Notes under the pieces: model-generated
Seen by the model: only the letters and a program-made list of their open reading frames with translations
Told to the model about the DNA's origin: nothing
Databases searched by the model: none
Made by a program: the position numbers and the translations under genes
Shown: one piece after another, positions 12,129 to 23,447 of the stretch
Layout of the letters: the number at the start of each line of letters is the position of its first letter
How positions within the stretch are numbered: position 1 is the stretch's first letter
Source of the DNA: Flaveria trinervia
Lineage: Eukaryota > Streptophyta > Magnoliopsida > Asterales > Asteraceae
Direction: 5' to 3'
Length of the DNA: 64,000 nucleotides
Assembly (NCBI GenBank): GCA_025506515.1
Contig: CM046454.1
Location: 62,938,114 to 63,002,113, forward strand

Positions 12129-12144
12129 CAAGGCTCTGATACCA
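12129..12144 (-). other. Primer-binding site of element A
   Basis: Minus strand TGGTATCAGAGCC, complementary to the initiator-Met tRNA 3' end, two bases after the LTR terminus ...CTAACA. Confidence 0.85.
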
Positions 12145-12146
12145 CT

Positions 12147-12740
12147 TGTTAGGGATCGTGTACTGGATGATGTACTAACTGTTAACGTGTATACCGAACC
12201 AAATAGTGTGGAATCCTATTTGATTGGCGATCCAATCAGTGAGAACGCACGTAGAAACAATTATGTATTGAATCTACGTTAAGGATCGATTAGGAATCTA
12301 TCTAGTGTGATCTATGAACTTGGAGTATGATCTTAGAGGTCTCTGACGGCTAGGGTACGTCTGGGTGGAAGTGTGTACAATGCTTACGTTTTTCCACGAA
12401 TTAGGTGTATTTATAGGTTAGGGTTGCTCATTCGGGCGGCTGAACCATTTGCATGGTTCATTCGTGCAATTGAGCCATGCGTTGATCATTCGCACGACTG
12501 AGTGTTCAGTCGTGCGATTGAGTCAGTCGCATGAAGTTGTTCAGGCGTATGGACTATTTAGGCGCATGGACACTCAGTCGCATGGCCATTCAGACGCATG
12601 ACCACTATTGGGGCGCCTGGCCCAGTCGGACGCATGAGAACTTCACTTAACCAAGTTTGAATGTATTCATTATTATAACATTATGCATATCGATTCAAAC
12701 AATCCCAAACCTATATAATCTAGTCAATATGCGTTACACA
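12147..12740 (-). repeat. 5' LTR of copia element A
   Basis: The inner edge is exact: plus-strand TGTTAGGG at 12,147 next to the PBS. The outer edge near 12,738-12,740 (…TTACACA) is a guess because no second LTR is in the window. It contains a TGCG motif array (12,425-12,635) upstream (minus sense) of a TATAAATA box. Confidence 0.65.
12408..12415 (-). promoter_or_regulatory. TATA box of the element A LTR
   Basis: Minus-strand TATAAATA, about 260 nt before the LTR end and just downstream of the motif array; the expected place for the retrotransposon core promoter. Confidence 0.5.
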
Positions 12741-12856
12741 ACTCATTAATAAAATATTAAATATTATAAATCAAAACCAAACATTCTCATTTCATTAACT
12801 ACCCAAGCATTACATAAGTGTAAGACATTTAAGACATTACATTAAGATCCAATCTA
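12741..12856. other. Unassigned AT-rich junction between elements A and G1
   Basis: About 116 bp between the probable end of LTR A and recognisable gypsy LTR sequence. It may belong to either. No other feature seen. Confidence 0.4.
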
Positions 12857-13229
12857 GGTACATATGTATCAACAAAAAAGTAAAGAACGGTTGTAGTGAA
12901 AGTAAAGTATGTTTTATCTTAAAACTGGAACTCATTTAGCAACACTGACCTTTTTATACATTTTCCAGTTGGCAGGTGAGCATTGCTGAGGATGGCACAT
13001 ACAGCTACTTGGCATTTTGGATGGCATTCTTTTGTTAATTTTTTTTTATTGTAATACGAACGAATGATGTTTTGAAATGAATGATTGTATTAACTTGCAA
13101 AAGCATTTATAATGAAATGAAAAGTTATTTTGATGTTCCGCTGTGATGTTTTTTGAAAGTTAAATGTAATTATATGTTTTATGTGCAGTGATTGACCAGC
13201 TGTGAGCGTCCCGGGAACGGGGCCTTACA
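12857..13229 (+). repeat. 5' LTR of G1, only the last ~370 bp
   Basis: Ends ...GGGGCCTTACA at 13,229, followed by the PBS. Matches the 3' part of the complete solo LTR (28,734-30,912), including the stretch aactcatttagcaac. The first ~1.6-1.8 kb is absent. Confidence 0.8.
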
Positions 13230-13232
13230 AGT

Positions 13233-13245
13233 TGGTATCAGAGCC
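13233..13245 (+). other. Primer-binding site of G1
   Basis: TGGTATCAGAGCC three bases after the LTR end; initiator-Met tRNA type. A leader without visible genes follows to 13,580. Confidence 0.85.
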
Positions 13246-13580
13246 AAAGTTTAAGTGAAATAGGTAAAATTTCAAAATGAACTTAAACTTAAACTGAAAA
13301 TGTGACGGAAAGGGAATGGATGTTAGTCCGAGTAGCTGCGTGCCATCAGGTATTTTCTTAATGATAACCAGTATTACATGCGCATGTTATGTGGTTATGT
13401 GTTGCTGGTAGATTTAAAACTGATGTAGTCAGGACGGGTAATGCCTGGGGTATGAAGAGTAAAGTAAGTGGCTAATCACAACTGGCAACTGTAATTAGGA
13501 ACTTACTATAATTGACATAAACTATGTTGTTCCCTTGAATGACCGTGTTGGTGCTTGAATCTTTCAATGTGTGTGTTGGG

Positions 13581-14835
13581 ATGGCCGATGGTAGATTGTC
13601 TAAAGCTTCACGTGGTGGAGGTGGTGGTGCTGAACCACGGGCTATGAGGGGAATGCGTAGAGCCGAAAAGGTGGTTCATGAAGAACGCGAGACCCCTCAT
13701 CTGGAGGGGTGTGATGAGAGCACCAATCTGAGGGTCGCGATGAAAGAGGCTGTTGTGGAAGAAGTGCATCAAGTCATGCAGACGATCTTACCCTTTGTAG
13801 TGATTGAAGTAATTAAAGTTGTACGGAGGGGGAGAGGAAGGAAAGAAGTAGACCTATGGGCGAAAAATGACAGCCCAAGACTAAGACGTATCTGATGACA
13901 AAGAAGAAGAGGAAGAAGAAGAGCCTACGTCGGAGGCGGCACAAGGCTGTAATTACGGAGCATTTCAAAGGTGTAAGCCCCTTACGTTTGATGGTAATGG
14001 CACTCTTACTGCTTCTCACTGATGGGTGAGGGAAATGGAAGCTGTTCTGAATATCAGCGAGTGCCGAGAAGACCAGAAGGTAAAATTTCCTGCGCACTCG
14101 TTTGTGGACTCAGCTCTGTGTTGGTGGGACGCTATAGTCAAAGCTGAGGGTAGTCGGGCAATTGGGAGAATGAGGTGCTCTGAACAGAAAAAGTTGGTGA
14201 TTAAAAAGTTTTGCCCTCATAGGGAAATGGATAGGTGGAAAGAGAATTGCTACAGCTGGAGGCGGGATCAACAATACACCACCAAATTTAATGAAATGGC
14301 ATGGTTGGTGCTTGATTAGGTGACACCTCTATCACGAAAGATTAAACGGTATATCCAGGGCTTGCCGACGGATTTCTCTAGGCACATGATCGCTGTCCGA
14401 CCAAGCACGTTTAGGTCGGCGGTTGATATAGCAGGAAGATTGTATGATGAGCGGGCGGGTGGTAGTGACTAAAGGAAGCAATAAAGGTGGTGGTGACTGG
14501 AATTGGAATGGGAAAATGTTTGATCGAGGAGGTGTCCCAACGAGTAACAAGAGGGCACGGGTAGATGACCGCCGTGTGGTCACATCTGGTGGAGGATCAA
14601 AGAAGTGTGGCAAATCTGGAATGGAGCATATCAGTGAATGTAGGTTGGAATCGAACTTATGTTTCAAATGTGGGAAGATGGGGCATATAGCAAAGGACTG
14701 TCGTACAGTCCGATGTTTCAACTGTGGTGGAGAGGGCCATATGAGTAGAGACTGTAAGAAGCTGGGGGCTGAGGGTTCTGGGGTAAAGAAGACTGGAGGT
14801 GAAGGACCGAGGGCGAGCGCCAGAGAATTTACGAT
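13581..14835 (+). pseudogene. gag of gypsy element G1, broken
   Basis: The start is taken at the ATG at 13,581 (MADGRLSKASRGGGG) because the inverted copies G2 (23,096) and G3 (38,996) begin with the same ATGGC context; an in-frame ATG at 13,539 is less likely. Segments: a basic/acidic N-terminus with EVHQVMQTILP; the capsid-like core (14,026-14,319) with FVDSALCWWD and FNEMAWLV; two zinc knuckles CFKCGKMGHIAKDC (about 14,660-14,701) and CFNCGGEGHMSRDC (about 14,713-14,754). Stops after 13,895 and near 14,320 and frame changes between the segments break the protein. The role would be capsid formation and RNA packaging. Confidence 0.8.
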
Positions 14836-17252
14836 GATGCAAGAGGAGGCTAGGACGGACCCTGATGTTGTGTCAGGTATGTTTCTAGTAAACCAAACTT
14901 TAGCCTATGTGTTATTCGATTCTGGTGCTAGTAAAAGTTTTATTTTTGTTGCTTTCTATGCCAAACTGCCTGTTAGTAGTAAGTGTGTGGATACGCCCTT
15001 CAATGTAAAAACTGCCATAGGTAAATCTACTAGAATTTCTGAGGTGATAGAAGGCTGTGACGTGGAATTAGAAGGTCATAGATTTCCTATTAGACCATTC
15101 ATGATGACCTTAGGTGGGTTCGATGTAGTTCTTGGGATGGATTGGTTGGTGGATTACAAGGCGAACATTGTGTGACGCAAGAAAATGATTCGGTTAACAA
15201 TGCCTGATGCGAGTTTAGTGATGGTTTATGGTGATCGAGTCACTACGATACCAAAAGTAATCTCAATGGTGGCGGGAAAATGCATAAGCGTGGATGTAGT
15301 GTCTACTGGATTATGTGAAGGACGTGGATACACAACACCACAATTGTCCGATGTACTGGTGTGTGTGACTTTTCGAACGTGTTCCCAAAAGATTTACCAG
15401 GATTACCACCCGACCGTGAAATTGAATTTCAGATCTATTTGATACTGGGTGCCCAACCTTTTGCTAATGCATCGTATCAGTTAGCTCCGACTGAGATGAA
15501 GGAGTTGATGGAGCAATTACAAGAGCTGCTTGATAAGGGGTTCATTCAGCCGAGCATCTCTCCTTGGGGTGCTTCGGTCCTGTTTATGAAGAAGAAAGAC
15601 GGTAGCATGAGGATGTGTATAGACTACCGTGAGTTAAACAAGTTGACGGTGAAGAATCGGTACCCGTTACCAAGGATCGATGATTTGGTTGATCAGCTTC
15701 AAGGTGCCAGTTGGTTCTCAAGGGTAGATCTTCGATCGGGCTACCATAAGCTAAAAGTGAAAGAGCAGTATATTCCTCAAACAGCTTTTTGCACGCGTTA
15801 TGGTCACTACGAGTTTCTCATTATGTCATTTGGTTTGACCAACGCGTCGGCTGCTTTAATGGATCTGATTAATCGAGTGTGTCGGCCGATGTCAGATAAA
15901 TCAGTGATTTTGTTTAACGATGATATCTTGATTTATTCCAAGAGTGAGGAGGAGCATGCCGGTCACATTCGGGAGGTGTTGGAGACATTAAGAAGGGAGA
16001 AACTAGATGCTAAATTCCCCAAGTGTGCGTTCTAGTTGCACAAGTTCAGTTCTTGGGTCATGTGGTGAATCCTGAGGGGATTATGGTGGATTCAGCAAAG
16101 GTGGAAGCCGTAATGCAATGGAAGTCACAAAAGGCGCCATCCGAGATTCGTAGTTTCTTGGGTTTAGCGGGCTATTATAGAAGATTCATTCAAGACTTCT
16201 CCAAGATCACATCTCCATTAACCAAGTTGACCTAGAAAGATGTAAAGTTTGTAGGGGGCCAAGCTCAAGAGGAGGCTTTTGAGTAGTTAAAGGCGAGATT
16301 GACTTAAGCTCCTGTTCTGTCGTTACCCGATGGAAGTGAAGATCTGGTGGTTTATTCTGATTCTTCCTACTTGGGGTTGGGGTGTGTGTTATGCAAAGGG
16401 GAAAAGTTATAGCCTATGCATCCCGACAGTTAAAGGTTCATGAGGTTAATTACCCTACCCATGATTAGGAGGCTAGCAGCTGTGGTCTTCGCGTTAAAGA
16501 TTTGGAGGCACTACCTATGCAGTACAAAGTGCACCATATTCACCGACCACAAGAGCTTGAAGTACTTCTTCGAGCTGAAGGATTTGAACATGAGGCAGAG
16601 GAGATGGTTGGAGCTCATAAAAGATTATGATTGCGAGATCCATTGCCATCCGGGCAAAGCCAACGTGGTGGCGGATACCCTTAGCCGAAAAGAGAGACCC
16701 AAGGTGATTCGAGTGAAAGCTTACCAGTTGATCATGACCTCCGATGTGATGAAGCAAGTCAAAGAGTTTCAAGATAAGGCATTGAAAGAAGATCATCTTA
16801 ACTCCGAAAGAATGAGAAGTCTGGCTGCTGAATTGGGTGAAAAACAATTTGGTGTTAGAACCTGATTTGGACGAATGTGGATTCCTCGTTTTGGGGATCT
16901 ACATGTGAAGATCATGGACGATGCTTATAAGACTCGATACTCTATTCATCCTGGGGCTACAAAGATGTACCAAGACATGAAGAAAAATTATTGGTGGCCG
17001 GGTATGAAGCATGATGTGGTGGAGTATGTGAGTAAATGCCTTACATGTTTACAAGTGAAGGCCGAGCACCAAAGGCCGTATGGGAAGATCCAACCTTTGG
17101 ATATACCAAAGTGGAAGTGGGAACATATCACCATGGATTTTATTATGAAGCTACCGCATACCCCGAAAGGGTATGATGTCATATGGGTGTTAGTTGACCG
17201 TTTGATAAAGAGTGCTCACTTCCTACCGATCTGCAAAACATATTCAATCATT
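14836..17252 (+). pseudogene. pol of gypsy element G1, integrase truncated
   Basis: Protease with VLFDSGASKSF (Asp codon about 14,918). RT 15,361-16,235 with YRELNKLTVKNRYPLPRID and the catalytic box as FNDD (15,913-15,924) instead of the usual F/Y-V/I-D-D. RNase H with IFTDHKSLKYFF and HPGKANVVADTLSR (16,440-16,700). Integrase zinc-binding part (16,875-17,060) with HPGATKMYQDM and CLTCLQVKAEH, and the first catalytic Asp in TMDFIMKLP. The integrase stops at 17,252, where LTR sequence begins, so the second Asp, the Glu, the C-terminal domain and any chromodomain are missing. Stops at 15,174, 16,035 and 16,233 break the frame. Confidence 0.85.
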
Positions 17253-17443
17253 CCCGGGACGCTCACAACTGGTCAATCATTGCACATAAAACATATAACT
17301 ACATTTAACTTTCATAAAACATCACAGCGGAACATCAAAATAACTTTTCATTTCATTATAAATGCTTTTTCAAGTTAATACAATCATTCATTTCAAAACA
17401 TCGTTCGTTCGCATTACAATGCAAAAACATTAACAAAAGAATG
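17253..17443 (-). repeat. Antisense 3'-terminal LTR piece fused to the G1 integrase
   Basis: Reverse complement of the last ~200 bp of the gypsy LTR, lacking its final ~14 bases (AACGGGGCCTTACA). Its mirror copy lies at 19,219-19,408. The integrase reading frame runs into it for about 40 codons. Confidence 0.8.
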
Positions 17444-17578
17444 TGTGTATATTGCTGTTATGGTGTGATTTTGGACTATGTTAATGCTTGATGATATTAT
17501 GGTTGTGTTCCTAAGGCTTAGAATTCAAGATTTAAGCTTAGAACATGATAAATGAGGTTTGAGGACTGAATCTGATGT

Positions 17579-18190
17579 TAAGTGTGCCCTAGGCTACTCA
17601 TGTGCCTAAACAGTAGTTCATACGCCTAAGTTTAGAAAAACTGCTTAAGTATGAACAAATGCGGATGAGTAAGAAATGCGGATGAGAAAGTCAATGCGGA
17701 TGAGAAAGTCAATGCGGATGAGAAAGTCAATGCGAATGAGAAAGTCAATGCGGATGAGAAAGTCTAAGTGTGAAATAATGCGGATGAGGAAATACGGATG
17801 AGCATTGACAAATGTGGATGAGTAAAGTCAATGCAGATGAGAAAGTCTAAGTGTGAACAAATGCGGATGAGAAAGTCTAAGGGTGAACAAATGCGGATGA
17901 GAAATGCAGATGAGCATTGATAAATGTGGATGAGTAAAGTCAATGCGGATGAGAAAGTCTAAGTGTGAACAAATGCGGATGAGAAAGTCTAAGTGTGAAT
18001 AAATGCGGATGAGCATTGACAAATGCGGATGAGTAAAGTCAATGCGGATGAGAAGTCTAAGTGTGAACAAATACGGATGAGGAAATGCGGATGAGTAAAG
18101 TCAATGCGGATGAACAAATGCGGATGAGTAAAAGAAATGCGGATGAACAAAAAGAAGTACGGATGAACAAAATGTGAAATGCGGATGAAC
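17579..18190 (+). repeat. Array of AATGCGGATGAG motifs in the G1 LTR
   Basis: More than twenty copies of aatgcggatgag or one-base variants at irregular 18-30-bp spacing, joined by aaagtctaagtgtgaac-like linkers. It occupies the LTR position that holds catgcgcctga arrays in the solo LTR and in G2. Confidence 0.85.
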
Positions 18191-18699
18191 ACTTAGAATA
18201 TTTTCTGACTTTTTAGGGAAAAAGTGAAATGTAGGCTTTGACTTGGGAGGTTTTCGGGGGTTCAAGTAAGTTGACTTTTCAGGTCATAGATGATGTGATG
18301 GGCATTGTATGATGATGTTATGATGTATGATTGATGCTTATGCATGATGGTATGTATTATGTATGTTATGTATGTATGATGCCCTGTATGATGATGTTGA
18401 ATGTGTATGATGATGTTCCTTACATTGTATGTTTATTTTCCCATGGCTTACGTTAAATGTTAATGAATGAAATGAAAGTACTATGTAACGTAATGTGGAA
18501 GATAATTAAAAGAGGAACATGATGAAATGAATGTATGCATAATGAACGAAGGAAAGTAAAGTAAGTCTTACAAGCCTTGTATGTCGAAACCGCCCATCAA
18601 GGGTATTAGTTCACTAGTGTGGGGGTTAGCTACCCCAGAAGGATGCACACCGGGATCCGTCTTTATGACCGACCATCTGTATAGAACCTTTGTCGCTTA

Positions 18700-18915
18700 C
18701 CCTAGGTACTGTGGTCAGGCTGCTATGCGCCATGACGAGGGGTCTACGATAGACCCCGGCCCAGTATCAGCTTTATGCATGACGGTGGGTATAGCACATG
18801 ACAACGGTACACCTGAATTTACCCTAGGTACTGTGGCCATGCTACTGTGTGCCATGACGGGGGGGGGGGGGTCTATGATAGACCCCAGCTCAGTACCAAC
18901 TTTATGCATGATGGT
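18700..18915 (+). repeat. Two ~130-bp tandem units in the G1 LTR, with a G10 run
   Basis: Each unit starts with ccctaggtactgtgg and ends with a gtctacgatagacccc-like palindromic block. A G homopolymer lies at about 18,859-18,868. Equivalent to the 117-bp units at 30,121 in the solo LTR. Confidence 0.7.
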
Positions 18916-19408
18916 AGGGTAAAGTTCATGGTTTCTGATGGAATGAAAAGAAGTAATGATGAACGTATGAATAAAAGTAAGAAAGCATGAATGAATGAAA
19001 TTTGATGAATTAATGATGAAGATAATAATGATATTATCTATGTGTACGTATGATGTGTGATCACATGCAAAAGTATAGAACGGTTTTAATGAAAGAAAAT
19101 TATGTTTTTTCTTAAAACTGGAACTCACTCAGCAACGCTGACCTTTTTATGCATTTTCCAGTTGGAAGGTGAGCATTGCTGAGGATGGCATGGGGCAGCT
19201 ACTTGGCATTTTGGATGGCATTCTTTTGTTAATGTTTTTGCATTGTAATGCAAACAAACGATGTTTTAAAATAAATGATTGTATTAACTTGCAAAAGAAT
19301 TATAATGAAATGAAAAGTTATTTTGATGTTCTGCTGTGATGTTTTATGAAAGTGAAATGTAATTATATGTTTTATGTGCAATGATTGACCAGCTGTGAGC
19401 GTCCCGGG

Positions 19409-21840
19409 AATGATTGAATATGTCTCATAGATTGGTAGGAAGTGGGCACTCTTCGTCAAACGATCAACTACCAGCCATATGGAATCATACCCTCGTGTGG
19501 TACGCGGTAGCTTCGTAATAAAGTCAACGGTGATATGCTCCCACTTCCACTACGGTATATCCAATGGTTGGACCTTCCCATACGGCTTCTGATGCTCGGC
19601 CTTCACTTGTAAACAAGTAAAGCATTTACTCACATACTTTGTTACATTTTGTTTCATACCCGACCACCAATAATCTTTCTTCATGTCTTGATACATCTTT
19701 GTAGCATCAGGATGAATAGAGTACCGAGTTTTATGAGCTTCATCCATAATCTTCCCACATAGACCCCCAAAACAAGGAATCCACATCCGTCTGAATCAGG
19801 TTCTTACACCGAGTGTATTTTCACCCAACTCCGCGACAAGACCTCTAATTCTTTCAGAGTTAAGATGATCCTCCTTCAATGCCTCATTTTGAAACTCCTT
19901 GACTTGCTTCATCACATCAGAGGTCATAACCAACTAATAAGCCTTCACCCGAATTGGCTCGGGTCTCTTCTTTCGGCTAAGGGCATCCGCCACCACGTTG
20001 GCTTTGCCCGAATGGTAATGGATCTTGCAAACATATCCTTTAAGAGCTCCAACCATCATCTCTGCCTCATGTTCAAGTCTTTCTACTCAAAGAAGTACTT
20101 CAAGCTCTTGTGATCAGTGAATATGGTGCACTTCATCCCCTACAGGTAGTGCCTACAAATCTTTAACACAAAGACCACGGCTAGCTCCAAGTCATGAGTA
20201 GGATAATTAACCTCATGACCTTTCAACTGTCAGGATGCGTAGGCTATAACCTTTCCTCGTTGTATCAACACACATCCCAACCCCGAGTAGGAAGCACTTG
20301 AATAAACCACCAAATCCTGGCTTCCTTTGGGTAATGATAAGACAGGAGCTTGAGTCAACCTTGCCTTTAACTCCTCAAAAGCCTTCTATTGATCTTCACC
20401 CCATACAAACTTCACATCTTTGCTGGTCAACTTAGTTAGTAAAGAAGCTATCTTAGAGAAGTTTTGGATGAATCTTCTATAATAGTCCGCCAAACCCAAG
20501 AAACTACGAATCTCAGATGGCGTCTTCGGAGACTTCAATTGCATCATAGCCTCAACCTTTGTCGGGTCTAGCATAATCCCTTCAAGATTCACTACATGAC
20601 CTAAAAACTGAACTTTACGCAACCAGGACACACACTTGGAGAACTTAGCATACTTCTCCTTTCTCAACGTTCCCAACACCTCTCAAATATGACCAGCATG
20701 CTCTTCCTTGCTCTTCGAATAAATTAAGATATCATCAATAAACACAATTGGTGATTTATCCAATATTGGCCGACACACTCAATTCATTAGGTCCATAAAA
20801 GCAGCTGGCGCGTTGGTCAAACCAATAGACATAACGTGGAACTCGTAATGTCTGTAACGCATACGAAAAGCAGTTTTAGGAATATCTTGATCCTTCACCT
20901 CTAACTAATGGTAACCAGATTGAAGGTCTATCCTAGAGAACCAACTAGCACCTTGGAGCTGATCAAACAGATCATCAATTCTCGGTAAGGGGTACCGATT
21001 CTTCACTGTCAACTTATTCAGCTCACGATAATCTATACACATCCTCATGCTACCGTCTTTCTTCTTCACGAATAAGACCAGAGCACCCCAAGGAGAGATA
21101 CTCGGTCTAATGAACCCCTTATCAAGCAGCTCTTGCAGTTGCTTTATCAGCTCCTTCATCTCAGTCGAAGCCAACTGATACAATGCCTTAGCAACAGGTT
21201 GGGCACCCGATATCAAGTCAATCTGGAACTTGATCTCGCGGTCCGGTGGCACTCCTGGTAAATCCTTTGGCAACACATCCGGAAAGTCTCACTCAACAGG
21301 TACATCGGACAGTTGTGGTGTTGGCGTATCTACATCCTTTACGTAGGCCAAATAGGCACTACATCCACGCCTCATGCACTTTCCCGCCACCGTCATCAAA
21401 ATCACTTTCGGGATCATCATAACTTGATTACCATAAACCGTCACCGAACTCTCGTTGGGTGCTAACAACCGAATCATCTTCTTGCAGCACATAATATTCG
21501 CCTCGTATTTCGCCAACCAATCCATTCCTAAGACTATGTCGAACCGCCTAAGGTCATCACAAGTGGTCTAACAGGAAACTTATGACCTTCTAATTCTACG
21601 TCACAACATTCTATCATCTTGAAAATCCTGGTAGACTTACCTATGATAGTTGCTACATCAAAGAGCTTATCTAAACTCCTACTAGTAATAGGCAATTTAG
21701 TATAGAAAGCAACAGAAATAAAACTTTCACTAGCACCAGAATCAGATAATATAGAAGGCAGAGTTTGGTTTACTAGAAACATACTAGACACAACATCGGG
21801 GTCCGTCCTAGCCTCCTCCTGCATCATCGTGAACGCTCTA
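19409..21840 (-). pseudogene. pol of gypsy element G2, integrase truncated
   Basis: Minus strand: protease SDSGASESFIS (21,534-21,827); RT 20,905-21,276 with YRELNKLTVKNRYPLPRID; catalytic box FIDD at 20,731-20,742, intact here whereas G1 has FNDD; RT end with FLGHVVNLEG and SFLGLADYYRRFI (20,386-20,679). The RNase H region (about 19,870-20,350) is in broken frames; the integrase zinc-binding part lies at 19,550-19,786 with CFTCLQVKAEH. The integrase ends at the same codon as in G1 and runs into an LTR end. Several frames and stops; inactive. Confidence 0.85.
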
Positions 21841-23096
21841 GCACTCGCCCTTTGTCCCTCAGTCCAGCTGTGTTCTTCCCTGCACCGAAACTTTTAGCCC
21901 TCAGATTGTTGCATTCCCGACATGTGGCCCTCCTCGCCACAAGTATTGCACCTCCTTAACCCGCAGTTCTTCGCCATATGTCCGGTCCTCCCACACCGAA
22001 AACATACATTGGATCCCACTCTACATTCCCCAGCATGCTCTCGTCCACACTTAACACCTTCTCGACCCCGCACCGGATGTGACCACACGTCTGTCATCCA
22101 CCGTGCAACTTTGTTGGTTGGAGCGGTCCCACCACTTCCAACTCGCTTTTCGTTCCAGTTTCGATCACCACCACCACTTTCTGTTCACCTCAGCCACCAC
22201 CACCTCACGCTTATCATACAACCTTCAGCAAAATCAACCGCCGACCTAGATGTGCTCGGTTGGGCAGCGATCACGTGCCTACGGATATCCACCAGCAGCC
22301 CTTTGATGTATCTCTTGATCTTTTGTGATAGAGGGGTCACTTGATTTGGCACCAACCATGCCATTTCGTTGAACTTCGTGGTGTATTGTTGATATGTCAT
22401 GGTTCCCGCCTCCAGCTGCAGGAACTCCCTCTCAACCTTGTCCATCTCCCTATGAGGACAGAACTCCTCAATCACCAATTTCTTCAGCTCCACCCACCTC
22501 ATTCTTCCAATTGCCCAACTACCCTCGACTTGGACAATATTGTCCCACCAGCACAATGCCGAGTCCACAAACGAGGTGGGCAACAAACTTCACCTTCTGT
22601 TCCTCTTGGCACTCGCTGATGTCGAGTAATGCTTCTATCTCTCTCGCCCATTGGTGACCAGCTGCAGTAGTGCCATTACCATTAAAGGTAGGGGCTTTCA
22701 TTTTTGAAATGCCCCGTAGTTACAGCCTCTTGCTGTCTCCTGCATAGGCTCTTTTTCCTCCTTGTCATCATCGGAGAGAACCGTCTCTGTCTCTGGTTAC
22801 TCCTGTCCTCCCGCAAACTTGTTCCTCTCCCTTCTTTATCCTTCCCTTACGCCTTAATCACTTCGATCACCACAGATGGCAGGATCGTCTGCAGGACCTG
22901 ATGCACCTCCTCAACAACAACCTCCTTCATTGAGGCTCTTAAGTTAGCACTCTCATCCTAGACTCTGGATGAGGGGTCTTAGGCTCTTCATGACCCACCT
23001 CTTCAGCTCTAGGCCTTCATCTTGTGGCCCATGGTCCAGCACCACGTCCACCACGACCTCCACCACGTGAAGCCTTTGACGATCTACCACGGCCAT
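21841..23096 (-). pseudogene. gag of gypsy element G2, broken
   Basis: Start at the ATG at 23,096, aligned with the G1 start. The capsid-like core (22,185-22,586) contains FVDSALCWWDNIV, EFCPHREMDKVEREF and YTTKFNEMAWLVPN and is longer in one frame than in G1, where a deletion removed residues between EMD and YTTK. Zinc knuckle region 21,894-22,097: CFRCGRTGHMAKNC followed by CNTCGEEGHMSG, the second knuckle broken near its last Cys. Frame breaks flank both parts. Confidence 0.8.
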
Positions 23097-23430
23097 CCTC
23101 TAAACATGCTATAAGATTTAAACACTAACACGGTCATTCAAGGAATAGCTCAGTTTATGTCAAGTATAGTAAGTCCCTAATTACATTGGCTAGTTGTGAT
23201 TAGCCACTTACTTTACTCTTCATACCCCAAGCATTACCTATCCTGACTACATCAGTATCTAAATCTATTAAAGGCAGATAGATCAAATAACATGCGCACA
23301 TAATGCGGTTAACATTAAAGATAATACCTGATGGCACGCAACTACTCTGATTGGCATCCCTTCCTTTAGTTCTATTCTCAGTTTAAGTTTAGGTTTCTTT
23401 TGAAAATATTTACACGTTTCACTTAAACTT

Positions 23431-23447
23431 TGGCTTTGATTTCAACT
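23431..23447 (-). other. Decayed primer-binding site of G2
   Basis: Next to the LTR end; minus strand reads AGTTGAAATCAAAGCC where intact relatives have AGTTGGTATCAGAGCC. Confidence 0.6.

Larger units (their letters stand above)
1..12740 (-). mobile_element. Sirevirus-like Ty1/copia element A, decayed, 3' end outside the window
   Basis: Read on the minus strand, the parts come in order: LTR (12,147-about 12,740), PBS, leader, gag, protease, integrase, RT, RNase H, a 2.7-kb spacer and a third ORF that leaves the window at position 1. Copia order (integrase before RT) is plain. A long gag with a second zinc knuckle plus an ORF downstream of pol in the env position is the known Sirevirus (SIRE/Maximus) layout, so that lineage is inferred. 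No 3' LTR is visible. Frameshifts and stops occur throughout, so the copy is not autonomous. Confidence 0.8.
12857..17443 (+). repeat. Left arm of a ~4.6-kb inverted repeat (G1/G2 palindrome)
   Basis: Pairs in inverse orientation with 19,219 to about 23,820. The arms share gag, pol and the identical integrase/LTR breakpoint (17,252/17,253 against 19,408/19,409). By eye, pol near the centre is about 84% identical and the 190-bp LTR piece about 93%. The inner edges are 17,443 and 19,219. Confidence 0.75.
12857..19408 (+). mobile_element. Ty3/gypsy chromovirus-like element G1, rearranged
   Basis: 5' LTR remnant, PBS, gag with two zinc knuckles, protease, RT, RNase H and integrase in gypsy order, then an integrase truncation, a 191-bp antisense LTR end and an LTR in sense. 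LTRs of about 2 kb and this gag suggest the Tekay/Del branch; the diagnostic chromodomain is lost, so this is inferred. Confidence 0.8.
17444..19408 (+). repeat. 3' LTR of G1 in sense, 5' ~400 bp and last ~14 bp missing
   Basis: Resembles the body of the solo LTR: motif array, conserved core (gaaatgtaggctttgac), ~130-bp tandem units and the end block aactcactcagcaacg. It is closest to the G1 5' LTR remnant. It ends GTCCCGGG at 19,408, where the G2 integrase starts in antisense. No genes. Confidence 0.75.

Noticed and set aside
12129..12144. tRNA gene suggested by TGGTATCAGAGC-type matches
   Set aside because: Only the 3' end of the tRNA is matched; all such sites are primer-binding sites next to LTR ends.
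17579..18190. CRISPR-like array (short repeats with spacers)
   Set aside because: Spacing is irregular, linkers are themselves repeated, there are no cas genes, and it lies inside a plant gypsy LTR.
17828..18192. His/Pro repeat proteins on the minus strand
   Set aside because: Translations of the AATGCGGATGAG array, no independent support.
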